Positions 53,146 to 62,855 are shown, counted from the first letter of the stretch. The stretch is 64,000 nt of DNA from Myxococcota bacterium (GCA_028284955.1 JANQQS010000093.1:1-64000), one strand, 5' to 3'. The notes: generated from the letters alone by a model not told the origin. Numbers and translations are program-made.

Positions 53146-54900
53146 CTAGTGAAACGCGTAGCCGATTCCGGCACCGAGGCGAACGTAGTGGTCGACGACG
53201 GGGTCTCTCAGCCCACCAGTGACTTGTTCGCCGCCGGTGTCGAGGTCGGCAGAAGGCCAGGGCTCCCAGAAATCAGTATTGGGACATTCGCTCGAGCCGT
53301 CCGCGCATATCGATTGCCCGCGGAACGACGTTTGGTAGCGCATGTATTCGACGATGAGCTTCAGGAACAAGCCGTCGACGAGATAGGGCATTTCGTGAAT
53401 CGCATCGAAGCCAATCACGATGGCGCCCGACTGCCGAGTGTCGCCGCCCCAAATGGCTTTGGCGTCTCGTCCGATGTCGAGCACGACGCGGTACGCAAAC
53501 CGAAGCGCCAGCGTCAAATAGGTCGGGACCAAACCGTAGGTCGCGCCCGCGCCGATTTGAAGATGGCGATATTCGAGGGGAGGAACCACGCTGGTGCGAT
53601 CCACGTTGATGAGATCCAGCGGGCTGAGTGAAAATCTTAAGGCACCGTAGCCAAGCTCGGCGGTGATATGCGGATCACGGCGCTGCTCGCCGATACGATA
53701 GTTCATCTTGGCGCCGACGTAGTACTCCTGCTGCTCCGTGGAGATGGCGATTTGCTCTTGATTGCTATCGGGGCAGCGCGGTTCTTCGCGGCAGGCGGGA
53801 GCGATGGTGGCCGGGGCGAACCCGCGCCGATAGTTGAACGCGAGGCCGAACCACGGCACGCGCTGTTCTTTCAAAAACGCGCCGGGATACACTTCGCCTT
53901 CGATCCCAAGCTCGGGATGGCCAATTCCTCCGCTGCGGTAGCTGCGCTGCTCGGGGCTGCCCATGTCCGGCGATTCGTCCTGACCCCGCAGCGTTGCGTC
54001 GACAAACGCGGTCGCCGACATCGAGCGACGCAATACGCCACCGAGGAGCGCGACGCGAAACGCGTCGAAGTGGGTGTCGCCGTCGCCGTCGTCGTCTTCT
54101 TCGTCATCCGCCGCGGCGGGATCTTCGTCGTCTCCCTTCGCGTACCACGGCGAGGCTGCGCCACCGGGGTGGGTGTCGGGGAGGCCCGGCGGGAGATACT
54201 CGGGGGGCGGCTGGCCTGGGGCGGGGAAGAATGGGTCTTGGCCCGGTGCAGCGGTGGGCGGCGGGGCCTGGTTTGGCGCGGGTTGGACGGGAGCGGGTGC
54301 GGGTGCGGGTGCGGGTGCGGGTGCGGGTGCGGGAGCAGGAGCAGGAGCCGGGGCGGGTGCAGGTGCCGGGGCGGGTGCAGGTGCGGGGGCGGGGGCAGGG
54401 ACTGCGGCGCCGCCGGGAGGCGAGGTTTTGCTGAGATGGCGGAGGAGGCGCGAGTAGCCGTTTCGGCGTACGGCCGCGAGCGAACGCATGGTTCGGCCCG
54501 ACCACGTTGCCGAGCCTACGGTGGCTCCATCCGCCGCATTGCGCACGCTTACCCTCAGCGACCAGCCGCGCCCGGCTCGGCTTACGCGACCATCCAGAAA
54601 CGCCGAAATACCCAGACCGCTCGCAATTTGGGTCTCGTCCTGCGGGCGAACCCGAGACCGTCCAAACATATCGCGCGCGGTTCGCTTCATCTCCGCGTTC
54701 GACACCACGTCGACTTGCCCGCTAGCCTTGAGATTGGAGACCAGCGAACTCCGCAGCGAGGCGCCCTGAGGGCCTCGAAACCCATTCACCACCACCCGCA
54801 TCTGCGCATCGACGACCGCGGGGGCAACAGCCGACGCGGCGAGCATTGTTGCGCACGCCGCCTCAACCCATAGCCAGCGCCCGAGCGCAAGCCGCTTCAT
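53146..54900 (-). CDS. secreted outer-membrane protein with Pro-Ala repeat
   Basis: A 584-residue protein with signal peptide (cleavage near VVDAQ). Residues ~32-150 resemble a TolB/CsgG-like N-terminal domain (VVVNGFRGPQGASLRSSL, VDVVSNAEMKRTARD). A Pro-Ala repeat of about 40 residues and a Pro/Gln/Gly linker follow, then an Asp/Glu run (DDEEDDDGDGD), then a C-terminal barrel-like region ending in IGYAFH. Several in-frame ATGs precede 54900 (54912, 54939) inside a small GAGCCGGCTAT repeat; 54900 gives the best signal peptide. Function unknown. The 255 nt upstream of it hold no gene I can support. Confidence 0.72.
   Translation of the reverse strand: MKRLALGRWLWVEAACATMLAASAVAPAVVDAQMRVVVNGFRGPQGASLRSSLVSNLKASGQVDVVSNAEMKRTARDMFGRSRVRPQDETQIASGLGISAFLDGRVSRAGRGWSLRVSVRNAADGATVGSATWSGRTMRSLAAVRRNGYSRLLRHLSKTSPPGGAAVPAPAPAPAPAPAPAPAPAPAPAPAPAPAPAPAPAPAPVQPAPNQAPPPTAAPGQDPFFPAPGQPPPEYLPPGLPDTHPGGAASPWYAKGDDEDPAAADDEEDDDGDGDTHFDAFRVALLGGVLRRSMSATAFVDATLRGQDESPDMGSPEQRSYRSGGIGHPELGIEGEVYPGAFLKEQRVPWFGLAFNYRRGFAPATIAPACREEPRCPDSNQEQIAISTEQQEYYVGAKMNYRIGEQRRDPHITAELGYGALRFSLSPLDLINVDRTSVVPPLEYRHLQIGAGATYGLVPTYLTLALRFAYRVVLDIGRDAKAIWGGDTRQSGAIVIGFDAIHEMPYLVDGLFLKLIVEYMRYQTSFRGQSICADGSSECPNTDFWEPWPSADLDTGGEQVTGGLRDPVVDHYVRLGAGIGYAFH
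54291..54402. repeat. hexanucleotide repeat encoding (Pro-Ala)n
   Basis: A run of GGGTGC/GGGGGC/GGAGCA-type hexamers codes, on the minus strand, for about 19 Pro-Ala pairs. The 6-bp period and skewed composition make it prone to slippage. Unlike the three intergenic hexamer tracts it lies wholly inside a gene and keeps the frame. Confidence 0.85.
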
Positions 54901-55155
54901 AGCCGGCTCCATAGCCGGCTCTCGGGGCGCGGGTCGCAATCCGCGAATCTACATGTAATCGTACCCTGTCGCTGGACGACAGGAGGAAGCGGTGAATCCA
55001 TGTTCAAGAAATCGTGACACAAAAACGGGCGCCGCCCACAAGACCTCGCACACCGGGTCCGGCGCCTGCGTCCGTCCCAAGACTAGCTCGCCCCGCCAGA
55101 TCGAGCACGCACTCGTTTCGCAACGCTCGAGCTTGACCACATCCTGAGTGGTTTT

Positions 55156-56418
55156 CTACGGGTGGTCACGTTCGCCAGCTCGCCGGAGAAAATAACGAAC
55201 GAGCCAATGCCCACCGTTGCCGACAGTGTCCGGAGCCTTGTGTATACCTGAAGGTGGAAACGTTCCATCACCGACATACGTAATTGGCCAGGAAAACTTT
55301 GGCTTGAGCACGTCTCCTGTACAGTCGTAGTTCGGCACTCCGCCTATTGACTCGTCATTCGGCACCCCATTCGTGCAACCCCACGTTCCGGTTTTGGACC
55401 ACAGCACACGCACCTCTGTTTTGAAATCCAGATGAAAAGGCGTGGGGTGAAACCTCTCCACATCCATCATCGACCGTCCCTCGGTTTTTGTATCGAACCT
55501 CATCCACAACGCCGAGAACGCGCGGTTGTATAGCGATCGAGCGCAGGCGCCGAGCAGAACCAACTCCTGAACGGGGTTGTCGGCATTGGCGTTTAACCCG
55601 CGTTTCAGAATACTCGAAGCCGTGGCGTCGTTTGCGAATCGGCCCCCGGGCTTTACAAATGCAAAGCCTCTCCGCAACGGGGAGTTTGCCGACGAGGGAC
55701 GTGAGAGACCTTCTCGCAGCGAAAGGATCGCGTCGTCCACGTTTGCGAACACTTTTTCCTTCCGGCAGACATCAAGATAGTCGACGGCGACATATTTTGT
55801 GAGGACATTTGCGGGTGAGGAGAAACCTTCGTCTTCGAAGCCTTCGAGATCACAGTCGCGGCTCGTCTCAGGGGAGCCTGCAGTGGGTTTCTCGCGAATT
55901 TGGATCTTGTACGCGCCGTCAAACTCCAGCGGCCGAGGAACGTACCGAAACAGTCTGCCTCTCGGCGGTTCCCCCATCGAGCCCGCGGTTAGATATACCG
56001 GCCCCGGCGTTGATCCCGGTTCGCACGGGTCGAACGTCCGTACAATGCAGTTCCACTCGTTCGGCTTCGGCGAACCAAGCTGCAGTCTTTGAGGAACGCT
56101 CCACTCTTGAAAGCGCTCGAACTGACGCCAACGTATTTCGTAGGCGACGGGCTTTGGGTTGTCGAAGTCCACGCGAATTCCGTGTGTCACAAACCGACCA
56201 TCGGTCCCTTGCGTCGAGTCGCGATACGCGAGCGCCTCTTTCGGCAGCTCTTCTCGCATCACCATGCGCGCCGAAACCGACAGCCTACGGGCGGACTGCT
56301 TGGCGGTGTCGGCGGCCCGTCCCGCAGACGCCGCATCGCATCCTGCGAGGGCAGTAAGCGACACCACCATCGCCAACCGCAACCGTCGCCCGCAGTCTGA
56401 ACTTCGACCTACAGGCAT
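55156..56418 (-). CDS. hypothetical lipoprotein, twin copy 2
   Basis: A 420-residue lipoprotein (lipobox LTALAGC, then DAASAGRAADTAKQSA). I do not recognise the family. Shared with its upstream twin: MVMREELPKEAL, GTDGRFVTHGIRVDF, AYEIRWRQFE, WNCIVRTFDPC, PVYLTAGSMG, DVCRKEKVF, FWGCTNG-like SGTWGCTNG, and the ending HWLVRYFLRR. Conserved Cys and Trp and a WGCT motif suggest a disulfide-bearing extracytoplasmic domain. ATG at 56418 is 5 nt after the twin's stop, so both belong to one operon. Confidence 0.75.
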   Translation of the reverse strand: MPVGRSSDCGRRLRLAMVVSLTALAGCDAASAGRAADTAKQSARRLSVSARMVMREELPKEALAYRDSTQGTDGRFVTHGIRVDFDNPKPVAYEIRWRQFERFQEWSVPQRLQLGSPKPNEWNCIVRTFDPCEPGSTPGPVYLTAGSMGEPPRGRLFRYVPRPLEFDGAYKIQIREKPTAGSPETSRDCDLEGFEDEGFSSPANVLTKYVAVDYLDVCRKEKVFANVDDAILSLREGLSRPSSANSPLRRGFAFVKPGGRFANDATASSILKRGLNANADNPVQELVLLGACARSLYNRAFSALWMRFDTKTEGRSMMDVERFHPTPFHLDFKTEVRVLWSKTGTWGCTNGVPNDESIGGVPNYDCTGDVLKPKFSWPITYVGDGTFPPSGIHKAPDTVGNGGHWLVRYFLRRAGERDHP

Positions 56419-56423
56419 GTCGT

Positions 56424-57734
56424 CTACATCCAACTGCCAGGGTGATCGTGCCTGTCGCTCCGCCTGAGAAAGTAGCGAGCGACCAAATGGCCCATGGCTC
56501 CGAGCGTCGGAGGCGCTTGATGCAGCCCTATCGCCGGAAAACCTGCGGTTCGCGTGGGCGGCCCGTCGCCAACATACGTAATCGACCACGGGACCTCCGG
56601 CTCGAGCACGTCCCCAGTGCATCGGTACGCGCGCACCCCGCCTTCTCGCGATCCAGTTTCTTCACCTTGGGTGCACCCCCAGGTGCCGCTTTCGGACCAA
56701 AGCGCGCGCACGTCGGTCACGTTGTCGTAGTGAAAGGTAGTCGGCGGGAATGCCGCGATGTCAACGAGCGGCGACTTGGCGTTCTCGTTGATGTTGATGG
56801 CGCCGTTTTCTCTCCGCCTCATGCGCTTATCGAATCTCATCCAATAGTCTGGAAACGCTCGATTGAATAACGAGCGAATGCAACCGCCGAGCACCACAAG
56901 CTCATGAACAGGCTCGGGTGGCTTATCTAGCTGAGCGACAACGTAGCGGTTGGCATTGACGGAGTTCGCAAACCGCCCCGATGGTTTGATGTGCGCAATG
57001 CCCACGCCCCCGGGCGCGAACGCCGTTTTCAGCAACCGCACGGCCCGGTTGACGTCGTCAAACACACGCCCCTTTCGGCAGACCTCGAGATAGTCGACGG
57101 TGATCTTTTTCTGAGAGATCGATTCGCCCCGCAGCGCCTGGTCGTCGAACCCTTTGTCGTCGCACCAGCGTGCCGGCGCTGCGAAGCCTTCCGGACTCTC
57201 GCGAACTTGGATGAGGTAGGTCCCATCAAACTCAAACGGACGCGGCACGCGAGTGAACCGTTCGGGATGGAAGTTTTCGCCCTCGGGCGCGACGCCCATC
57301 GAGCCCGCCGTCAAGTACACTGGCTGGGGCCGACCGGAGGAGTCCGCCGCGTCGCAAGGGACCACCGTCCGTACGATGCAGTTCCAGTGCTCCGGCTCGG
57401 GCGCGGGGACCGCCCGGCGCCAATCCCCACTTTGAAGTTGCTCGAACTGTCGCCACCGGATTTCGTACGCTTGGCCCGGTTTCGCGTTCTGGAAGTTCAC
57501 GCGAATCCCGTGCGTGATGAACCGGCCGTCGGTCCCGCGCCTCGGGTCGCGAGGCTCAAGTGCTTCTTTCGGCAACCGGTTTCGCATCACCATGTGCGCC
57601 GAAAACGACAGCCCCCCCGCAGACTGCTTGGCGGTATCGGCCGGCTGTCCCGCAGACGCTGCGTCGCAGGCCAGGCTCATCACGCTCAGCGCGCACGACA
57701 GGATGGTTCCATGGCCATTCTTCACTACAGGCAT
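56424..57734 (-). CDS. hypothetical lipoprotein, twin copy 1
   Basis: A 436-residue lipoprotein (lipobox VMSLAC, then DAASAGQPADTAKQSA, almost the same as in the twin). Recurrent blocks: MVMRNRLPKEAL, GTDGRFITHGIRVNF, QAYEIRWRQFE, WNCIVRTVVPC, PVYLTAGSMG, YLEVCRKGRVF, GTWGCTQG, YVGDG, VARYFLRRSD. Gene duplication is evident. Function unknown. Divergent from the protease gene; the 239 nt between them hold no other gene that I can support. Confidence 0.77.
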   Translation of the reverse strand: MPVVKNGHGTILSCALSVMSLACDAASAGQPADTAKQSAGGLSFSAHMVMRNRLPKEALEPRDPRRGTDGRFITHGIRVNFQNAKPGQAYEIRWRQFEQLQSGDWRRAVPAPEPEHWNCIVRTVVPCDAADSSGRPQPVYLTAGSMGVAPEGENFHPERFTRVPRPFEFDGTYLIQVRESPEGFAAPARWCDDKGFDDQALRGESISQKKITVDYLEVCRKGRVFDDVNRAVRLLKTAFAPGGVGIAHIKPSGRFANSVNANRYVVAQLDKPPEPVHELVVLGGCIRSLFNRAFPDYWMRFDKRMRRRENGAININENAKSPLVDIAAFPPTTFHYDNVTDVRALWSESGTWGCTQGEETGSREGGVRAYRCTGDVLEPEVPWSITYVGDGPPTRTAGFPAIGLHQAPPTLGAMGHLVARYFLRRSDRHDHPGSWM

Positions 57735-57973
57735 GTCCCGAACGGCGGGCTACACGAACACGTCAACCGCGAGCTCCAGGGGGCCTAAACTAGGGAACCA
57801 CCGCGCCCGGTCAAGGCGCTGGGTCGGCGAACATACCTTCCGTTTCTTGCCTGCTTGGCACGACCCATTGCGAGCAACCCGTTCATACCCCTGATTTCAC
57901 AAAGCAATCTCGCCCTCGTCGCACGATGAGCCCACCAAAGATGGTTGGATCGCAACTTGCGCAGGGCCAGAGA

Positions 57974-59458
57974 GTGAACCGCTCCGCGCTTTGCCTGATG
58001 ATGTTGCTTTGCGGCTCGCCGCTCTTCGCATGCTCCGCCGTGGAGGACGCGAGCTCGGATTCGGAGCAAAAACAACGAACCGGGGGGCGCTACGCAAGCG
58101 TATTGAAAGTTCGATATCCTGACGGGACCTCGGCGTCTTCGGTGCTGGTGTACGATCGAAAAACGGTATTGACCGCGGCGCACGTGTTGCGTCGGGAAAG
58201 GCCGACTTTTGGCCGGATCGGTGCGTGTCAGCTCATCGAACATCCGGGGTTTCTTTTTCCCGACGCTCAAGCCTACAACCCCTCGTTCTTTGGCCATCTC
58301 GACTTGGCCGTGGTCCAGTTGAAGCGACGGGCGTTTCAGACCCCGGCGAACCTGGTCACCGAACCGGAGAAGATGTTGGGGCGATGCACAAAGGCGGTCG
58401 CTTCGGGATACGGTGAGGACAGTTCTGGGCAGGTCCGACGGCGCATCGATGCGCCGGTCGTGGTCAGCGGTCATGTAAAACAGATGACGTCGCTAGACCC
58501 ACTCATCGACCGGGAGTCACAATTCTTTTTCAGGATGAGGCAGGACGGCGAGATGTTGAAGCGGAACCGCGAGCTGGCACTCGCGCCGGGTCATAGCGGT
58601 GGCGGTCTGTTCGACGACAACGGTGGTCTCCATGGAATCGTGTCCGCCGCTGTTTGCCGCCTCGATTCCATCCTAGGGCAAGCGGTCTCCATCGCGCGGC
58701 ACCAGGCATGGATCAATTTGGTTCGAGAGGCTCTCGACGCCTCGAGAGACAGTCCTCCTTTGCGCATCGACGCGTGCCACCCCGCCGCTCCCTTTGTGCG
58801 GCTCCTGCACCGAAAAAGGCTGATACTCACAGACGAAGTCTCAGGGGGACTCGAACGCGCTCTATCACGGCGGGTGTTTGCGCGATGGCTCGAACGCGCG
58901 TTCCGAGGCGAATACGCAATCAGTGTCCGCGGCGACGCCGCTTTCGGTGATGTCACACGCCAGGACCCTGACTACGTTGCGATTCGCTTCGCGTACCAGA
59001 AGAACTTCATGGATGTCGGGGAGTCAGGATTGTTTCGGCCCGACGAGCCACTGGAATATATGGACGCGATTCGAGCGCTGGTTCGTGGCACGCAGATGCA
59101 GCTCTGGGTAGGGAAGACGGCTGAACGCACGCTCCGGGAAAACTACCGTCTGTTGTGGCCCGCCATTCGATCTCACTACGCCCAAGAGCGCACCAAAGAC
59201 CTCGCCATCGCCATCCATAACCAGATCGCGATCAACCTCTCGTTCACGCTGCGTCCCGATAGACTGACGACGGTTGACTACAAAGGTGCAAACGTCGGCA
59301 ATCGGTGGCAAACCCGGCCGCTCGCCCAGGTTGGTGAAGCGGCGACCATGCTCTATCGAACGCTGGTCAACAAGAAGATGGCTAAGCCTTTGAGCTCACG
59401 CTACGTCACGTTCTATCCGCTCGAAGGCACAGACCGCGAACCAAGCTGCGAACCGTAG
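57974..59458 (+). CDS. trypsin-like serine protease lipoprotein with SLH-like C-terminus
   Basis: A 494-residue lipoprotein (lipobox LFACS). S1 protease domain about residues 35-245: VLTAAHVL (His), GHLDLAVVQL (Asp), APGHSGGGLFDD (Ser), so the triad is complete. The C-terminal part contains text typical of S-layer homology repeats: FGDVTRQDPDYVAIRFAYQK and GLFRPDEPLEYMDAIRALVR. SLH modules normally tether proteins to cell-wall polymers. The GTG at 57974 gives a normal short signal; an ATG at 57926 in the same frame is an alternative. Confidence 0.83.
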   Translation: MNRSALCLMMLLCGSPLFACSAVEDASSDSEQKQRTGGRYASVLKVRYPDGTSASSVLVYDRKTVLTAAHVLRRERPTFGRIGACQLIEHPGFLFPDAQAYNPSFFGHLDLAVVQLKRRAFQTPANLVTEPEKMLGRCTKAVASGYGEDSSGQVRRRIDAPVVVSGHVKQMTSLDPLIDRESQFFFRMRQDGEMLKRNRELALAPGHSGGGLFDDNGGLHGIVSAAVCRLDSILGQAVSIARHQAWINLVREALDASRDSPPLRIDACHPAAPFVRLLHRKRLILTDEVSGGLERALSRRVFARWLERAFRGEYAISVRGDAAFGDVTRQDPDYVAIRFAYQKNFMDVGESGLFRPDEPLEYMDAIRALVRGTQMQLWVGKTAERTLRENYRLLWPAIRSHYAQERTKDLAIAIHNQIAINLSFTLRPDRLTTVDYKGANVGNRWQTRPLAQVGEAATMLYRTLVNKKMAKPLSSRYVTFYPLEGTDREPSCEP

Positions 59459-59542
59459 CGCCGCGTCTCGCACGCAGATCGTAGCGCGGCGTCTCGAACC
59501 ACGACGAGCGCCACACAACTGTTCATGCTATCAGTAGTCGCG

Positions 59543-61291
59543 ATGCTGACATGTCTACGCATTCGCGATTTCGCGATTATCGAAGAGCTGGAAGTGACGT
59601 TCGGTCCGGGGCTGAATGTGCTCACGGGCGAGACGGGGGCGGGGAAGTCGATTTTGGTGGCGGCGCTGCAGCTCGTGCTGGGCGGAAAAGGGACGCCCGG
59701 GGTGGTGCGTACGGGGGCGCCGCAGGCAGAAATCGAGGGGCTATTTGAGATCGACGAGGCGCATCCGATTCACCGCGAAGTCGACGCGGAGCTGGTGATT
59801 CGCCGCGTGGTGCTCAGCAGCGGCCGAACCCGCGCCTACGTCAACGGGCGGTTGGTCACCGCAAAAGAGCTCGCTCGGATCACGCTGGGGCTCGCCGATA
59901 TCTCTTCGCAACACGAGCATCACGAGCTTGTGCACGCGCGCACCCATCTCAACTATCTGGACGCCTTCGCCGAGCTTCGGAACGAGCGGGAAACGATCGC
60001 CCAAGCGCACGCCACGCTGGCGCACGCCGCGCGGGCCCTCAAAGAGCTCGAAGAGCTCGGACGCGCGCGCGCGGAGCGCGAAGATTTATTGCGATTCCAG
60101 CTCAGCGAAATCGAAGACCTCGCCCCCGAGCCCGACGAAGAAACGAAGCTCGAAGAAGAACGGCAGCGCCTTCAGCATGCCGAACAGCTTGCCTCGACGA
60201 CCGGAAACGCCGAGCTCGCGATCTATTCCCAAGACGGCGCGCTCTGCGAGCGGCTAGCCCAAATCGCCGGGCAGCTCGAGTCGATCGCGAAATTTGACCC
60301 AACGCTAGGCGCGCTTGCGGAACGCCTCCGCGAAGCCACCGTGCGCATCGAAGACGTGGCTGGCGACCTGGGCCAGTACCAACGCTCGCTTAGCGTCGAC
60401 CCCAAGCGCCTCGCCGAAGTCGAAGACCGGCTGAGCCGCTTGGCGCACTTGCAGCGAAAATACGCGCGGGACGAATCTTCGGTGGCAGACTATCAAGCCC
60501 GCATCACCGCCGAGCTCGACGATCTGCAGCGGCACGAACAGAAAGAAGCCGAGTGCGCGGAAACGCGCGACCGGGCGCTCGCCAAGGCGCGAAAGATCGC
60601 TCTATCGCTTCGCAAAAAGCGCGCTGGCGGCGCCAAGACCCTGGGCCAAGCGATCAGCGGAGAACTGGGCTCGCTGGGCATGGGCGACGCCCAAGTCACT
60701 GTGGAGCTCGCGCCGCTCGAAGGAAAGCCTGGCGAAGTCGATATCGATGGCGCGCGGCTTACCGCGACGGGCATCGACCGCTGCGAATTTCTCATCGCGC
60801 CCAACCCCGGCGAATGCGCCAAGCCGCTGCGACAAATTGCCAGCGGCGGCGAACTCTCCCGCGCGATGCTCGCGATCAAACGCGTACTCGCTCACGTTGG
60901 CCCAGCGAATCTCTACGTATTCGACGAAGTCGACGCCGGCGTCGGCGGCGCGGTGGCCGAAACCATCGGTCGCAAGCTCGCCGACGTCGCCAAGCACCAC
61001 CAAGTACTGTGCATCACCCACTTGCCACAAATCGCAGTATTCGCTCGCGACCACTTCCTGGTGCGCAAAGAAGTCGCCCGCGGACGCACGCGAAGCGCCA
61101 TCGTTCCGCTGACCGAGAGCCAACGAAAAAACGAAATCGCCCGCATGCTCGGCGGAATCCAAATCACCGAGCGCACCGAAGCCGCCGCGGCCGAGCTTCT
61201 TGGAAATGCTCAGCAGCTTGAGCCTCAAAAACGCAAGCCGCGTCGATCGAAAGCTGCTTCACACAGTCAGGCGAAAAGATCAGTGCTCTAA
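59543..61291 (+). CDS. recN: DNA repair protein RecN
   Basis: A 582-residue SMC-like ATPase for double-strand-break repair. Walker A GETGAGKSILVAAL, ISSQHEHHELVHARTHLNYLD, a central coiled coil rich in Glu/Arg/Ala, signature QIASGGELSRAMLAIK and Walker B NLYVFDEVDAGVGG. ATG at 59543 matches the family start (MLTCLRIRDFAIIEELEV). A short Lys/Arg-rich tail ends the protein. Convergent with the lipoprotein gene at 61311. Confidence 0.96.
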   Translation: MLTCLRIRDFAIIEELEVTFGPGLNVLTGETGAGKSILVAALQLVLGGKGTPGVVRTGAPQAEIEGLFEIDEAHPIHREVDAELVIRRVVLSSGRTRAYVNGRLVTAKELARITLGLADISSQHEHHELVHARTHLNYLDAFAELRNERETIAQAHATLAHAARALKELEELGRARAEREDLLRFQLSEIEDLAPEPDEETKLEEERQRLQHAEQLASTTGNAELAIYSQDGALCERLAQIAGQLESIAKFDPTLGALAERLREATVRIEDVAGDLGQYQRSLSVDPKRLAEVEDRLSRLAHLQRKYARDESSVADYQARITAELDDLQRHEQKEAECAETRDRALAKARKIALSLRKKRAGGAKTLGQAISGELGSLGMGDAQVTVELAPLEGKPGEVDIDGARLTATGIDRCEFLIAPNPGECAKPLRQIASGGELSRAMLAIKRVLAHVGPANLYVFDEVDAGVGGAVAETIGRKLADVAKHHQVLCITHLPQIAVFARDHFLVRKEVARGRTRSAIVPLTESQRKNEIARMLGGIQITERTEAAAAELLGNAQQLEPQKRKPRRSKAASHSQAKRSVL

Positions 61292-61310
61292 ATAGAATCA
61301 CCGCGCCGCG

Positions 61311-61955
61311 CTAGCGCACGGCGACCGGTTTGGGCTCCTCTTTCTGCCAGCATTCGAGGCCAGTGAGATCCCCAAACTGACCAAATTCGTTTCCGAGCGA
61401 GGAAAAAAGCGCGTCGATCGGTTTGGGATTCACGGTGCAAGTGCTTGGATTGCTCTCGTACCAAGTCCAGGTGTAGCCGTCCGGCCTGCCTACTTCCACG
61501 TTGTCGATCGTGACGGTTCGTCCGACGGACGCCTCATTGTAGGGCGTGACCCAGAGTTGAAGCACCGGAACGTCCTCGACATGGTTCTCGCCTGGCAGAA
61601 GCTTCCAGTAGCCGTCCTTGGCTCCGGACTTCTGCCGACAACTACCCGGACGAGCTGTGAAGCTCACGTGCCAGCGTATCGGCGCCGGAAGCGTTTTCAC
61701 GTTGGCCACGTTTTCGGTTTTCGGATTTCGTTTGCTCCAAAGCCAGCCTCGGACGCTGGCGCCATCAAGCACGAGATAGCTGCCGTCATCACAGCTTAAG
61801 ATGCGCTGAGCACTCGTGGACTTCCTTTGCTGATCAGAAAACGGATGGTCGCTGGTGGCTGCGGTGCACGCACCCGCAATCCACGCCATGACAATCAAGC
61901 CGACTCGGCTGCACAAGTTTGCGCCGGCTCGGCGCCCATCCATCAAGCGGCTCAT
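61311..61955 (-). CDS. hypothetical lipoprotein
   Basis: A 214-residue lipoprotein (lipobox IAGAC). The mature part has several Cys and Trp residues (RILSCDDGSYLVLDG, WHVSFTARPGSC, YTWTWYESNPSTC, LTGLECW), suggesting a small disulfide-bonded beta domain. No family recognised. Start uncertain (ATGs at 61982, 61955, 61940). It ends 19 nt from recN and is convergent with it. Confidence 0.6.
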   Translation of the reverse strand: MSRLMDGRRAGANLCSRVGLIVMAWIAGACTAATSDHPFSDQQRKSTSAQRILSCDDGSYLVLDGASVRGWLWSKRNPKTENVANVKTLPAPIRWHVSFTARPGSCRQKSGAKDGYWKLLPGENHVEDVPVLQLWVTPYNEASVGRTVTIDNVEVGRPDGYTWTWYESNPSTCTVNPKPIDALFSSLGNEFGQFGDLTGLECWQKEEPKPVAVR

Positions 61956-62097
61956 TGCGAACAACATCACCCCGGGGATCATCGCAACCTCTTCGTAGTT
62001 TTAGAGACGTTCGGAGGTATTCGCATAGCGTAGCCGACGACGCAAACCGCTATGCAGCACTCCAGACCGCAAACAAGGACTGGACAAAGACCCTGAA

Positions 62098-62315
62098 ACT
62101 GATCCCGATGCGGATGCCGAAACCGATCCTGACGCCAATGCTGATTCCGAAGCCGATGCCGAACCTCATCCCGAACCCGATGCCGATCCCGAACCAAAAA
62201 ACTCCGAGTTTTTCCCCATCTGCGTCTACATCTGCAACTGCCTCAGATTCAGATTCAGGTGCTGATTCGGCGTCGGTGTCGGCGTCGGGTTCGGGGATGA
62301 GGTTCGGCATCCGCG
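62098..62315. repeat. hexanucleotide palindromic repeat tract, locus 3
   Basis: Left arm about 62098-62195 of GAYNCC-type hexamers, right arm about 62250-62315 of their complements. The inner segments 62155-62186 and 62279-62311 pair almost perfectly (one mismatch and a one-base bulge). In the loop lies a small hairpin AAAAACT-CCG-AGTTTTT at 62197-62213. Same repeat family as loci 1 and 2. It is joined directly to the broken outer-membrane gene that follows. Confidence 0.8.
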
Positions 62316-62331
62316 TCGGTGTCTGGGCCCG

Positions 62332-62749
62332 ATGGTGGTTGAGTTCACGCAGCAGCATTCAAACGAGCATGCTGTTGAGCTCGTCATTCCGATGGTCGTC
62401 CAGTTCGGAGCCCGATCGCACCTTCGGAGCACCGAGAGCACCGCGGACGTGGGGGTCCACGTGGTCGCTTGGTTACACACACACGCTCGGCGAAGCCGTT
62501 ACTCTGAATATTGGCGCCGGATATGTTCAGCGGGTGCTCTTTCGGGGAGGGCTCCCGGGCAACCGCGCCGAACTGGGATCGCGCATCGAACTGGGATCGG
62601 TGCAAACCATCGCCAACCGACTTCAGCCGCTCATTCGTATTCACCTGGGCGACTTGGCTTCTCTCGATGTTCGCGTTTCCGCGCAGTACGACTTCTCGAC
62701 TCGTTCGTTCGAAGAAACCTACATGTTTGGAACGACATTCATCTGGTAA
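62332..62749 (+). pseudogene. 3' remnant of an outer-membrane beta-barrel gene, frameshifted
   Basis: The reading ends with a good barrel C-terminus (ADVGVHV, then WSLGYTHTLGEAVTLNIGAG, RIELGSVQTIANRLQPLIRIHL, SARYDF-like SAQYDFSTRSFEETYMFGTTFIW). The first part (VEFTQQHSNEHAVELVIPMVVQFGARS) is in one frame and the rest in another, with the switch at about 62455-62466. No start or signal peptide exists: the upstream DNA is the hexamer palindrome. A broken gene whose 5' part was lost or replaced is the simplest reading; a sequencing indel could explain only the frameshift. Confidence 0.6.
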
Positions 62750-62855
62750 CTGCACACCGAAACGTCCGCTTTGTTTTCCTCCACGGTTCATTTTTCAGAG
62801 CGATTGCACTACTGTCTGTTCCACCTTGGACATCGTCCAGGGGTTGGAGCGACGG

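Noticed and set aside
53146-54900. Pro-Ala tract as a fourth copy of the intergenic hexamer element
   Set aside because: It has a 6-bp period, but other unit sequences (GGGTGC, GGAGCA), no inverted arm, and it keeps a coding frame, so it is an ordinary coding linker repeat.
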